DNA from: CAZCFB01 sp964511535
GTDB taxonomy: Bacteria > Myxococcota_A > Polyangia > GCA-2747355 > CAZCFB01
DNA: 25,813 nucleotides
Assembly: GCA_964511535.1 (NCBI GenBank)
Contig: CAZEFW010000141.1
Coordinates: 1 to 25,813 of the forward strand
Direction: 5' to 3'
Shown in pieces: positions 1-6,829 of this stretch. Numbering within the stretch: the stretch's first letter is position 1; each line of letters begins with the position of its first letter. The translations under genes and the position numbers were made by a program. Below the pieces are notes generated by a model. The model did not search any database. It was not told the DNA's origin and worked only from the letters and a program-made list of their open reading frames with translations.

Positions 1-2
1 TG

Positions 3-107
3 GTGTGGGCGCGCTTCGGTGGGCTGGCTTGCGGCTTTAGGCTTGAGGCGTGAGGGGATCGTGTGGGCTCGCTTCGCTCGCCTGGCTTAGGGCTTTAGGC
101 TTGAGGC
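3..107. repeat. Imperfect tandem repeat, two 47-bp copies
   Basis: Positions 3-49 and 61-107 are two direct copies of a 47-bp sequence, 41 of 47 bases identical, at a 58-bp period. Each ends in the same block, GGCTTTAGGCTTGAGGC. No reading frame here looks like a real protein. It lies downstream of the glucan phosphorylase stop and looks like non-coding repetitive DNA; no function is evident. Confidence 0.7.
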
Positions 108-136
108 TTTTGGGTACATTGCCTCGACACTTGCAC

Positions 137-173
137 CTCAAGTCTCAAGTCTCAAGTCGCGGCCGAAGGCCGC
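137..173. repeat. Heptamer direct repeats followed by a palindrome
   Basis: Positions 137-158 contain CTCAAGT repeated three times in tandem. The motif is the reverse complement of the TTGAG core seen in the upstream 47-bp repeats. It is directly followed at 159-173 by the perfect palindrome GCGGCC-GAA-GGCCGC. The hairpin could contribute to termination of the minus-strand phosphorylase gene, whose stop is at 217, but there is no U-tract, so it is listed as a repeat. Confidence 0.6.
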
Positions 174-216
174 CGCGAGCGACAGCGAGCGAAAGCCTGG
201 TGAGCGCAGCGAACCC

Positions 217-2856
217 CTACCCCCAGCGGATCTTGCCGGGTAGGAACGGGGTTACCAGGTCCTCGTGGCGGGGTAGGACTCGTACGGCGAAGCCGTAGCG
301 GCCGCTGGTGCGGCAGGGGATGGCGCCTTTGTAGCGGTACACGCCATCGCCGTTGCCTTCCTGGTCCTCCATGGTCACCGTGTCGGTGGTGAGCATGGTG
401 CCGCCCGCGTCCTGCGGCCCGTAGTACAGCTGCACCGTGACATCCTCGGGCGTGAGCCGCCCGAGGCGCACGGTGGCGGTCACTGGCAGCGCCGAGTTGA
501 CCACCAGCTCCTGGGCCGGCGGCTCGGTCACCTCCATCACCGCCACTCCAGGCCACTCGTCCCGCAGGCGCTCTTTCCAGCCCGCCACGGTGCGCGCCGC
601 GCCGAAGCTCTCGGAGAAGAGCGACTGCGTGTGCTCGGCGGAGGGGATGTAGAACTTCTCGGTGTACTCGATCACCATCCGGTCTGTGTTGAACACCGGG
701 CAGATGTTGATCAGGTTCGCCTTCATCATCGACAGCCACTCGGTGGGCAGGTCGGCGTCGTTGCGGTTGTAGAAGGTGGGGATCACCTCCTTCTCGAGCA
801 GGTCGTACAGCGAGCGCGACTCCACATCGTCCTGCTGGCCGCGGTCGGTGTAGTCCTCCCCCTTGCCGATGGTCCAGCCCGTGTCGTTACCCTCGGCCTC
901 GCACCACCAGCCGTCGGGGATGGACAGGTTGAGCGCCGCGTTGACCGAACACTTCATGCCGCTGGTGCCGCTGGCCTCCATGGGGCGCCGCGGGGTGTTG
1001 AGCCAGATGTCGACGCCCTGCACCAGGCGCCGCGCCACGCTCATGGAGTAGTCCTCCAGGAACACCACCCGCCGCCGCAGCTCCGGCTCGCGGGCGTTGT
1101 GGATGATCTCGCGGATCAGCTCCTTGCCCGCGTTGTCCTTGGGGTGCGCCTTGCCGGCGATGATGATCTGCACCGGGCGGTCGCGGTCCGCCAGGATCGC
1201 CTTGAGCCGGTCCGGATCGCGGAACAGCAGCGCCGCACGCTTGTAGGTGGCGAAGCGTCGGGCGAAGCCGATGGTCAGCGCCTCGGGGTCCAGCACCTGG
1301 CTGGCGTCCTCGATCTCTGCCTGGGGCGCGCCGCGGTTCTCCAGCTGGCAGCGCAGCCGCTCCCGGGAGTAGGTCACCAGCCGCGCGCGCAGGCGCTCGT
1401 GGATCCGCCACAGCTCCTCGTCGGGGATGGTACCGACCCGGCTCCAGACGCGCTTCATCTGGTCCGCCTCGTTGGCGCCGGAGCCGTTGCCGCTGCCGTT
1501 GCCGTGGCCGTCGGCCATGGGATCCACCGCCTGGGGCGATGCCGAGAACCCGAGGGAGCGCCAGCTCGGGCCCATGTACCGGTCGTACAACGCGGCCAGG
1601 TCCCGGGCCACCCAGCTCTGGGCGTGGATGCCGTTGGTGATGTGATCGATGGGCACCTCTTCGAGGGGCACCTCGGGCCAGATCCCCTGCCACATCTTGC
1701 GCGACACATCGCCGTGCAGGGCGCTGACGCCGTTGCAGTGGGCCGCCAGCCGGATGGCCAGGACCGTCATGCAGAACGGCTCGTGGGCGTCGTCCGGCTT
1801 GATGCGCCCGAGGCCGAGGAACTCGTCGCGGGTCAGCCCGAGCTGGGGCCAGTAGTTGTTGAAGTACCGCTCCACCAGGTTGGGCGGGAACATGTCGTTG
1901 CCCGCGGGGACCGGCGTGTGGGTCGTGAACACGTTGCCGGCGCTGGCCGCGGTGCGCGCCTCGGCGAAGCTCAGGCCGTGGGCCTTCATCATGCGCCGGA
2001 TCCGCTCCAGCGCCTGGAACGCCGAGTGCCCCTCGTTCATGTGGCACACCGTGGGCTCGATGCCCAGCGCCGTGAGCGCCCGCTGGCCACCGATGCCGAG
2101 CAGGATCTCCTGCCGGATGCGCATCTCCAGATCGCCGCCGTACAGCTGGGCCGTGATCACCTGATCATCAGGGTGGTTGCGGTCGAGGTTGGTGTCCATC
2201 AGGTAGACGGGGGTGCGCCCCACCTCCAGCCGCCAGATCTGTGCGTGCACCTGGCGCCCCATGATGTCCACGGTGATGGCCGCGGGCTCGCCGGCGTCGT
2301 CCTTCACCGGCCGCAGGGGCATGTTGTAGAAGTCGTTCTCCGGGTAGAGCTCCTGCTGCCAGCCGTCCAGGTTGAGGTACTGGCGGAAGTAGCCCACGCG
2401 GTAGAGCAGGCCCACGCCCACCAGCGGGATGCCGAGGTCGCTGCTGCTCTTGATATGGTCGCCGGCCAGGATGCCGAGGCCGCCGGAGTAGACCGGCAGG
2501 CCCTCGGTCAGGCCGTACTCGGCGCTGAAATAGGCGATGCGCGTGGGGTGGCTCGGGTACTTCTTGTCGAACCACGCCTGGGACCGGGTGGCGTCGGACA
2601 GGTGCTCCATCACGCGGTTCATGTGAGACAGGAACCCGTCGTTGTGGGCCATCTCGTCCAGGCGCTCCTGGCGTACACGGCCCAGGAACCGCACCGGATT
2701 ATGCTCCACGCGCTCCCAGAGCGCGGGATCAAGCCGGTGAAACAGCATGATCGCCTCGTGGTTCCAGCACCACCAGAGGTTGTAGGACAGCGTCCGCAGG
2801 GGCTCCAGCTCCGGCGGGAGAGACGGAACAACCGAAAACGTACGAATATTCTTCAT
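217..2856 (-). CDS. glgP: Alpha-glucan (glycogen/maltodextrin) phosphorylase, GT35
   Basis: This 879-residue protein is a PLP-dependent alpha-glucan phosphorylase, which releases glucose-1-phosphate from glycogen or maltodextrin by phosphorolysis in the cytoplasm. The N-terminus (NLWWCWNHEA near residue 27) is typical of the shorter bacterial and archaeal phosphorylase branch with a DUF3417-type N-terminal domain. The PLP-lysine motif ASGTSGMK lies near residues 626-633, followed by the active-site stretch LNLSIPDGWWCEA. A Gly/Asn/Ser-rich linker near residues 450-470 interrupts the core, and a beta-rich C-terminal domain of about 100 residues follows the catalytic part. The ATG at 2856 is preceded by AGGA and by a good promoter. 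It is a single gene, with a convergent-free 3' side made of repeats. Family assignment is confident; substrate preference (glycogen versus maltodextrin) cannot be read from sequence. Confidence 0.95.
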   Translation of the reverse strand: MKNIRTFSVVPSLPPELEPLRTLSYNLWWCWNHEAIMLFHRLDPALWERVEHNPVRFLGRVRQERLDEMAHNDGFLSHMNRVMEHLSDATRSQAWFDKKYPSHPTRIAYFSAEYGLTEGLPVYSGGLGILAGDHIKSSSDLGIPLVGVGLLYRVGYFRQYLNLDGWQQELYPENDFYNMPLRPVKDDAGEPAAITVDIMGRQVHAQIWRLEVGRTPVYLMDTNLDRNHPDDQVITAQLYGGDLEMRIRQEILLGIGGQRALTALGIEPTVCHMNEGHSAFQALERIRRMMKAHGLSFAEARTAASAGNVFTTHTPVPAGNDMFPPNLVERYFNNYWPQLGLTRDEFLGLGRIKPDDAHEPFCMTVLAIRLAAHCNGVSALHGDVSRKMWQGIWPEVPLEEVPIDHITNGIHAQSWVARDLAALYDRYMGPSWRSLGFSASPQAVDPMADGHGNGSGNGSGANEADQMKRVWSRVGTIPDEELWRIHERLRARLVTYSRERLRCQLENRGAPQAEIEDASQVLDPEALTIGFARRFATYKRAALLFRDPDRLKAILADRDRPVQIIIAGKAHPKDNAGKELIREIIHNAREPELRRRVVFLEDYSMSVARRLVQGVDIWLNTPRRPMEASGTSGMKCSVNAALNLSIPDGWWCEAEGNDTGWTIGKGEDYTDRGQQDDVESRSLYDLLEKEVIPTFYNRNDADLPTEWLSMMKANLINICPVFNTDRMVIEYTEKFYIPSAEHTQSLFSESFGAARTVAGWKERLRDEWPGVAVMEVTEPPAQELVVNSALPVTATVRLGRLTPEDVTVQLYYGPQDAGGTMLTTDTVTMEDQEGNGDGVYRYKGAIPCRTSGRYGFAVRVLPRHEDLVTPFLPGKIRWG

Positions 2857-2924
2857 TTTTCCTAGTTTCCTTGACTACGTCGGGTGTGCCAGTCTGGTAC
2901 GCCCCCCCCGGGACTGTGGTGCTC

Positions 2925-2953
2925 TGTATAGCCGCACAGGAGTACGGTTTCAA
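2925..2953 (-). promoter_or_regulatory. Sigma-70-type promoter of the glucan phosphorylase gene
   Basis: Read on the minus strand there is TTGAAA (2948-2953), a 17-bp spacer, then TATACA (2925-2930). The -35 box overlaps the stop codon of the upstream protease gene. Transcription should start near 2918, giving a leader of about 60 nt that contains a run of eight G (2902-2909, as C on the plus strand). Confidence 0.65.
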
Positions 2954-4485
2954 GCCCCTTTGCGGCGCCTCCATACCAGGAGCGCCACCAGCAGCGGCAG
3001 CGCCCAGGGAGTAGAGCCGGCTGCTCCAGGCAGGTTGCACCCGCCCTCGTCCGAGGTGGGGGTGACGATCTCCGGCACGCAGATCATCTTGCCGGCGTTG
3101 ATGCAGGTGGCGCCCGTGGGGCACGGGTTGCTCTGGCTGCACTGCCTGGTGCAGAACTGGCGCCCTGCGTTGTTGTCCTTGACGCAGATGCTGCTCTTGC
3201 AGTCGTCGTGCTTGGTGCAGGTCTCGCCGTACCCCTTCTTGGGGGGGGGCGGAGGCGGCGGCGTGGTGCTCTTTTTCTGGCAAGTGGAGTTCTTGCAGTC
3301 GTAGCCCGAAGGGCACTCGGAGGGCGCGGAGCACATCTTGGAGCAGAAGGCCGCGCCCGAGGACGCCGTCATGCAGATGTTGCTCTTGCAGTCGGAGTGC
3401 TTGCTGCACGCCTCGCCGAAGCTCTTCTTGGTGGGCGGCGGGGTGACCTTGTCCTTGACCGTGATGGCCACGGCCGCCGACGAGGTGCGCCCGAACGCGT
3501 CGTGGGCCACCACCTCCAGGGTGTGGCCGCCCAGGGGCAGGTCCTTGAGCGGGAAGTCGTACGGCATGGCGGTGAGCGTGCCCTTGACCTGGGCGTCCAC
3601 GTAGCACACCACCTTGGTCACCCCGATGTCGTCGCTGGCCAGCACCTGGGCGGTGAAGGCGCGCGGCACCTCGGCGCCCGCCTTGGGGTTGAGCATGATC
3701 ACCTGCGGCGGCTCCTTGTCTGGCGGCTGGCCGGTGTAAATGTCGCCGCCGGCGGTGGTGGAGATCCAGGAGCGGTACGAGTCCACCCGCATGTCGGTGG
3801 CCGCGTAGCCGCAGTAGTTGGTCTTGGTGGAGTGCACGCCGATGAACACGTCCTTGCCGCTGCGGGAGGCGAACGAGGGCCCGCCCGAGTCGCCGTTGCA
3901 GATGTTGCCGTAGATCCCGCTGGCGCCCTTGATGTAGTAGGTGGACGAGGAGACCGAGTAGATCTTGTTGGTGGCCATGCGCTTGGTGCCGAACTTGCCC
4001 TTGTTCTCGCCGGGCAGCCCGTAGCCCACCATCACGATGGTCTCCCCGGACTTGGGGGGCGTGGAGGAGATGACCTGGGGCGTGATGTTGGTGACGTCCT
4101 TGGTCAGGGTGATCACCGCGATGTCCGCCTTGTTGCCGCCCTTGTAGGACGGGTGCGGCACCACCTTGTAGGCCGTGTACTTGGTGCCGCCGTAGGGGTA
4201 GCCCCCGAGGTAGAGGTTCACCGGCGACTTGAGCTTGCACGGGCTGTGGCCGGAGCAAACGCAGTGGGCGGCGGTGACCACCGTGTGCTTGCCCACAAGG
4301 GTGGCGGTGCAGGCGGAGCTGCCCCCGCTGATCAGGGCGCCCACCGCGAGGTGGCCGTTGTCGGTCTGGCCGTTGACCACGGGCCGGTCAACCCCGGCGA
4401 CGGACTCATCGGGGAGCTCGAAGCCGTGGTGGCAGGCGGCGGTCAAAAGCGACAGGGTGCAGCAGAGCAGGACGGCAGGTCTCAT
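2950..4485 (-). CDS. Trypsin-like serine protease lipoprotein with cysteine-rich repeats and MYXO-CTERM tail
   Basis: An exported S1-family protease of 511 residues. The ATG at 4485 is chosen because it opens a lipoprotein signal peptide with lipobox LTAAC (Cys18); an upstream in-frame start at 4593 would only add an atypical extension. The catalytic triad is visible as TAAHC (His74), DIAVITL (Asp121) and GDSGGP (Ser200). An Ig-like domain occupies about residues 258-350. Two cysteine-rich repeats (about 355-400 and 415-475) are separated by a run of prolines encoded by a G9 tract. The C-terminus has GCN, a hydrophobic helix and RRRK, the pattern of MYXO-CTERM surface-sorting tails known from myxobacteria. 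I infer an extracellular or surface-attached protease; the combination of an N-terminal lipobox and a C-terminal sorting tail is notable. Substrate unknown. Confidence 0.9.
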   Translation of the reverse strand: MRPAVLLCCTLSLLTAACHHGFELPDESVAGVDRPVVNGQTDNGHLAVGALISGGSSACTATLVGKHTVVTAAHCVCSGHSPCKLKSPVNLYLGGYPYGGTKYTAYKVVPHPSYKGGNKADIAVITLTKDVTNITPQVISSTPPKSGETIVMVGYGLPGENKGKFGTKRMATNKIYSVSSSTYYIKGASGIYGNICNGDSGGPSFASRSGKDVFIGVHSTKTNYCGYAATDMRVDSYRSWISTTAGGDIYTGQPPDKEPPQVIMLNPKAGAEVPRAFTAQVLASDDIGVTKVVCYVDAQVKGTLTAMPYDFPLKDLPLGGHTLEVVAHDAFGRTSSAAVAITVKDKVTPPPTKKSFGEACSKHSDCKSNICMTASSGAAFCSKMCSAPSECPSGYDCKNSTCQKKSTTPPPPPPPKKGYGETCTKHDDCKSSICVKDNNAGRQFCTRQCSQSNPCPTGATCINAGKMICVPEIVTPTSDEGGCNLPGAAGSTPWALPLLVALLVWRRRKGA

Positions 4486-4491
4486 GGGGCG

Positions 4492-4497
4492 ATTGTA
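4492..4497 (-). promoter_or_regulatory. -10 element directly upstream of the protease start (leaderless-type)
   Basis: TACAAT on the minus strand ends six bases before the ATG at 4485. A start point at the usual distance would fall on or next to the ATG, so the mRNA may be leaderless. No convincing -35 box and no Shine-Dalgarno sequence are seen. Confidence 0.4.
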
Positions 4498-4583
4498 CAA
4501 CAGAGCAGAAGGAATTTTGCGAGGGCCGGATCCGCCACGTACCATCGGGACTCTGACCAGACAATCAAACCAGGAGAGAGCCC

Positions 4584-4841
4584 ATGAAGTCACTGATCTG
4601 CGCGTTGACCCTCGGCCTGTTTATCGGCGCCCCGCTGCTGGTTCAGGCAGGCGACTCCACCGAGGCCAGGCCCCGGCAAGAGCTCGAGCAGTACGACGCC
4701 AAGACCAAGCGCGCGTGCATGAAGAAGTGCATCGACGCCCAGGACAAGTGCAACAAGGGCTGCAAGAAGGGCAACGTGGTCGACCGCAAGTGCAAGCACA
4801 ACTGCGGGCAGACCCGCGACGCCTGCCTCAAGGCTTGTTAG
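4584..4841 (+). CDS. Small secreted protein with four CX3C motifs
   Basis: An 85-residue protein. It has an N-terminal signal peptide (MKSLICALTLGLFIGAPLLV, then QAG) and a mature, highly charged part of about 62 residues with eight cysteines in four CX3C pairs. The spacing is CX3C-X6-CX3C-X9-CX3C-X6-CX3C, which suggests two helical hairpins each held by two disulfides. AGGAGAG at 4572-4578 gives a good ribosome binding site 5 nt before the ATG. The gene is divergent from the protease gene and overlaps the end of the Lgt-like gene by 14 bp, tail to tail. I do not recognise a family. Twin CX3C geometry occurs in small disulfide-stabilised helical-hairpin proteins, but homology is not claimed. 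Function unknown; periplasmic or extracellular location inferred. Confidence 0.8.
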   Translation: MKSLICALTLGLFIGAPLLVQAGDSTEARPRQELEQYDAKTKRACMKKCIDAQDKCNKGCKKGNVVDRKCKHNCGQTRDACLKAC

Positions 4842-5673
4842 CCTTCTTCCCTTTCTTCCCTGTCCCTGCCTTGTCTGGCGGGTGATCCGGCGTCGGGCCC
4901 CGCTTGACGCCGCTGACGAACATGTAGATCGCCAGCGCCACGCCGAAGATTGAGAACCACTGCCCTGGCGAAAGGCCGGCGTACTTGTTCTCCCCAACCC
5001 GCAGCTCGTCCATGATGTAGCGCACCGGCGAGTAAATGAGCAGGACCACGGCGGTGTGGAAGCCGTCGAAGGGGCGGACGTTCTTCAGCGAGTAGATGAC
5101 GATGGTGAGGAACACCGCCAGCAGCATCTCGTACATGCCGAGGTTGTGCCGCACCACGCCGTCCCAGTAGAGGCCGTAGAAGCGACCGACCATGCCGGTC
5201 TTGTCCGACATGCCGAGGATGAAGTCGGTCTTGATGCCCGGGTGGTCGTAGACGATGGTGCAGCCCAGCCGACCGAAGATCCACGCCGGCACGAACCCCA
5301 TCAGGTAGATGTCCACGTACTTGAGCACGGGCAGCCCGCGCTTACGGAAGTAGTAGACGGTGGTGATGGCCGCCCCGAGCAAACCCCCGAACGAGGACAG
5401 CCCGCTCCAGAAGTAGAAGATGGTCAGCGGGTTTTCCAGGATCCGCTCGGGGAAGTAGAAAAAGATCGATACCAGGTGGGCGCAGATGAAGCCGCCGATG
5501 ACGATCCAGACCTGGGCGTCAGCGCTCACCTCGGGATCGAGGCCGAGCTTGCGCGTGCGGCGAATGCCCAGGTAATAGCCGAGCACGATGGCGATGCCCA
5601 CAAGGATGCCGAACGGCTGGATCGGCAGCATGCCGAACAGCTTGTAGGTGGGGATGCTGATATAGGGCAGCAA
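4828..5673 (-). CDS. Divergent prolipoprotein diacylglyceryl transferase (Lgt) family protein
   Basis: A polytopic inner-membrane protein of about 281 residues in the Lgt family, whose members transfer diacylglycerol from phosphatidylglycerol to the lipobox cysteine of prolipoproteins. The Lgt-like blocks are an N-terminal segment LPYISIPTYKLFG, the motif SSFGGLLGA (about 93-101), GRLGC...YDHPG (about 134-146) and YSPVRYIMDELR near the C-terminus, with several membrane helices. The canonical signature GRxGNFINxE is altered: Asn is Cys, and the His of the usual SFHGG block is absent. A basic Lys-rich tail follows. The TTG start at 5673 is preferred over an ATG at 5775 because a promoter (5699-5727) lies between them and GAGGAG occurs at 5686-5691; an ATG at 5529 or 5631 would cut the conserved N-terminus. 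It is either a paralogue of a housekeeping Lgt or the organism's own variant. Confidence 0.85.
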   Translation of the reverse strand: MLPYISIPTYKLFGMLPIQPFGILVGIAIVLGYYLGIRRTRKLGLDPEVSADAQVWIVIGGFICAHLVSIFFYFPERILENPLTIFYFWSGLSSFGGLLGAAITTVYYFRKRGLPVLKYVDIYLMGFVPAWIFGRLGCTIVYDHPGIKTDFILGMSDKTGMVGRFYGLYWDGVVRHNLGMYEMLLAVFLTIVIYSLKNVRPFDGFHTAVVLLIYSPVRYIMDELRVGENKYAGLSPGQWFSIFGVALAIYMFVSGVKRGPTPDHPPDKAGTGKKGKKANKP

Positions 5674-5698
5674 TTTGGGTCGGTTCTCCTCAGCAGCG

Positions 5699-5727
5699 AA
5701 CCTAATGCGCAAGAGACCTGTCGTCAA
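5699..5727 (-). promoter_or_regulatory. Promoter of the Lgt-like gene
   Basis: On the minus strand TTGACG (5722-5727) is followed after 17 bp by TAGGTT (5699-5704). This predicts a start near 5692 and a leader of about 19 nt carrying GAGGAG, which supports the TTG start codon at 5673. Confidence 0.5.
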
Positions 5728-5737
5728 TGAGGTGAAG

Positions 5738-5765
5738 TTTACCTGGCCCACAGGGTGTGTATACT
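5738..5765 (+). promoter_or_regulatory. Promoter of the AgmX-like gene
   Basis: TTTACC (5738-5743), a 16-bp spacer and a consensus-matching TATACT (5760-5765) lie 30 bp upstream of the ATG at 5796. It is back to back with the promoter of the Lgt-like gene. Confidence 0.6.
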
Positions 5766-5795
5766 GACCTCGCAACCGACGAAAGAGAGAGGCTC

Positions 5796-6815
5796 ATGGA
5801 CGAACTGGACACCATCCCCAAGAGCAAGACCGGCCTGATCGTGGCTGTGGTCGTGGTGGGCATCGGCGTGCTCGGCATTGGCCTGTTCCTGGCCTACCAA
5901 AAAAAGGGCGGCGGCGGCGGCGACGGCGGCGGCGGGGGCGGCGGTGAGGTGACGGCCGAGGCGGCCCAGTGGTGCAAGCTGCGCCAGGACTGGGCGCGAG
6001 AGGTAAGGCCCCTGGCCGGCGAGATCATGGTGGCCGGCGTCAAGGCGGGCGCCGAGGACGAGCTGCAGAAGCTGGTGGTCAAGCGCAACTCCATCTGCAA
6101 CGCCAAGGCCAAGGCCACGCGCGAGCTGCTCCAGGCGAACCCGAAGGTGTGGATGCTGGTGCAGAAGGTGGAGGAGATGCTGATCAAGGAGGGGAAGATC
6201 CGCTCCAACGTGATGGTGGAGATCGGCAACAGCCGCACCAACATGGCGGCCGGCACCACCGAGGAGCTGATGAAGCACAAGACGAAGTTCGTCGATTCGA
6301 TGAAGAAGCGCATCGAGGAGGCCGAGGCCACCATGGACCAGGAGTTCAAGGCGGCAATGGCGGAGGTCACAGGCAAGGGCCTCGACTGCCACGGCATCTA
6401 CCGCGGCCCCATGACCGACAAGGGCACCTCGGGCAACCCGTACTCGAGCTGGGAGGAGCTGAAGGTCAAGCGCACCATGGCGCTCAAGGGCTTCGACCAG
6501 GCGGTGGAGGCCCTCGGCCCCATGGAGGACTACTCCAAGCTGGTCCAGCAGCGCCTGCTGGCGCGCCACAAGTCGACCCTCAAGAAGTGCTACGCCAAGG
6601 CGAAGAAGGCCAACGCCGAGATGTCGGACAAGATGGGCCTGCGCGTGCGCGTGACCCGCAAGGGCAAGGTGGCCACCCTGGCCATCGAGTGGATGGCCGT
6701 GCGTGAGGAGAAGATCCTCGACTGCCTGCTGGACAACGCCGCCGACTGGAAGCTGCCGGCGCCGGAAGAGGGGATCGAGTACGGCGTGGTCAGCCTCGAC
6801 TTCGCCGCGCTGTAG
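5796..6815 (+). CDS. Membrane-anchored protein with AgmX/PglI-like C-terminal domain
   Basis: A 339-residue protein. The ATG at 5796 is preferred because AGAGAGAGG (5783-5791) precedes it and because the promoter lies just upstream; the in-frame ATG at 5757 overlaps the -10 region. Residues about 11-33 form one transmembrane helix, followed by a Lys and a Gly/Asp-rich linker (about 37-50). The next 200 residues are charged and helical, with scattered cysteines. The C-terminal part, from about residue 265, has a LKKCYAKAKK segment, a short beta-rich RVRVTRKGKVATLAIEW stretch, and a second Cys before a W-x-LP-x-P motif. This resembles a degenerate AgmX/PglI C-terminal domain, which is TonB-like and known from myxobacterial gliding proteins. 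Partner and function are not known. Confidence 0.8.
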   Translation: MDELDTIPKSKTGLIVAVVVVGIGVLGIGLFLAYQKKGGGGGDGGGGGGGEVTAEAAQWCKLRQDWAREVRPLAGEIMVAGVKAGAEDELQKLVVKRNSICNAKAKATRELLQANPKVWMLVQKVEEMLIKEGKIRSNVMVEIGNSRTNMAAGTTEELMKHKTKFVDSMKKRIEEAEATMDQEFKAAMAEVTGKGLDCHGIYRGPMTDKGTSGNPYSSWEELKVKRTMALKGFDQAVEALGPMEDYSKLVQQRLLARHKSTLKKCYAKAKKANAEMSDKMGLRVRVTRKGKVATLAIEWMAVREEKILDCLLDNAADWKLPAPEEGIEYGVVSLDFAAL

Positions 6816-6829
6816 CCGCTCGGCCCTCG

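Noticed and set aside
631..2865. Long plus-strand frame of 744 codons opposite the glucan phosphorylase
   Set aside because: It is antisense to a clear phosphorylase gene, has a shadow-like composition (V/L/A/H/G/R-rich) and shows no domain. It is a product of high GC.
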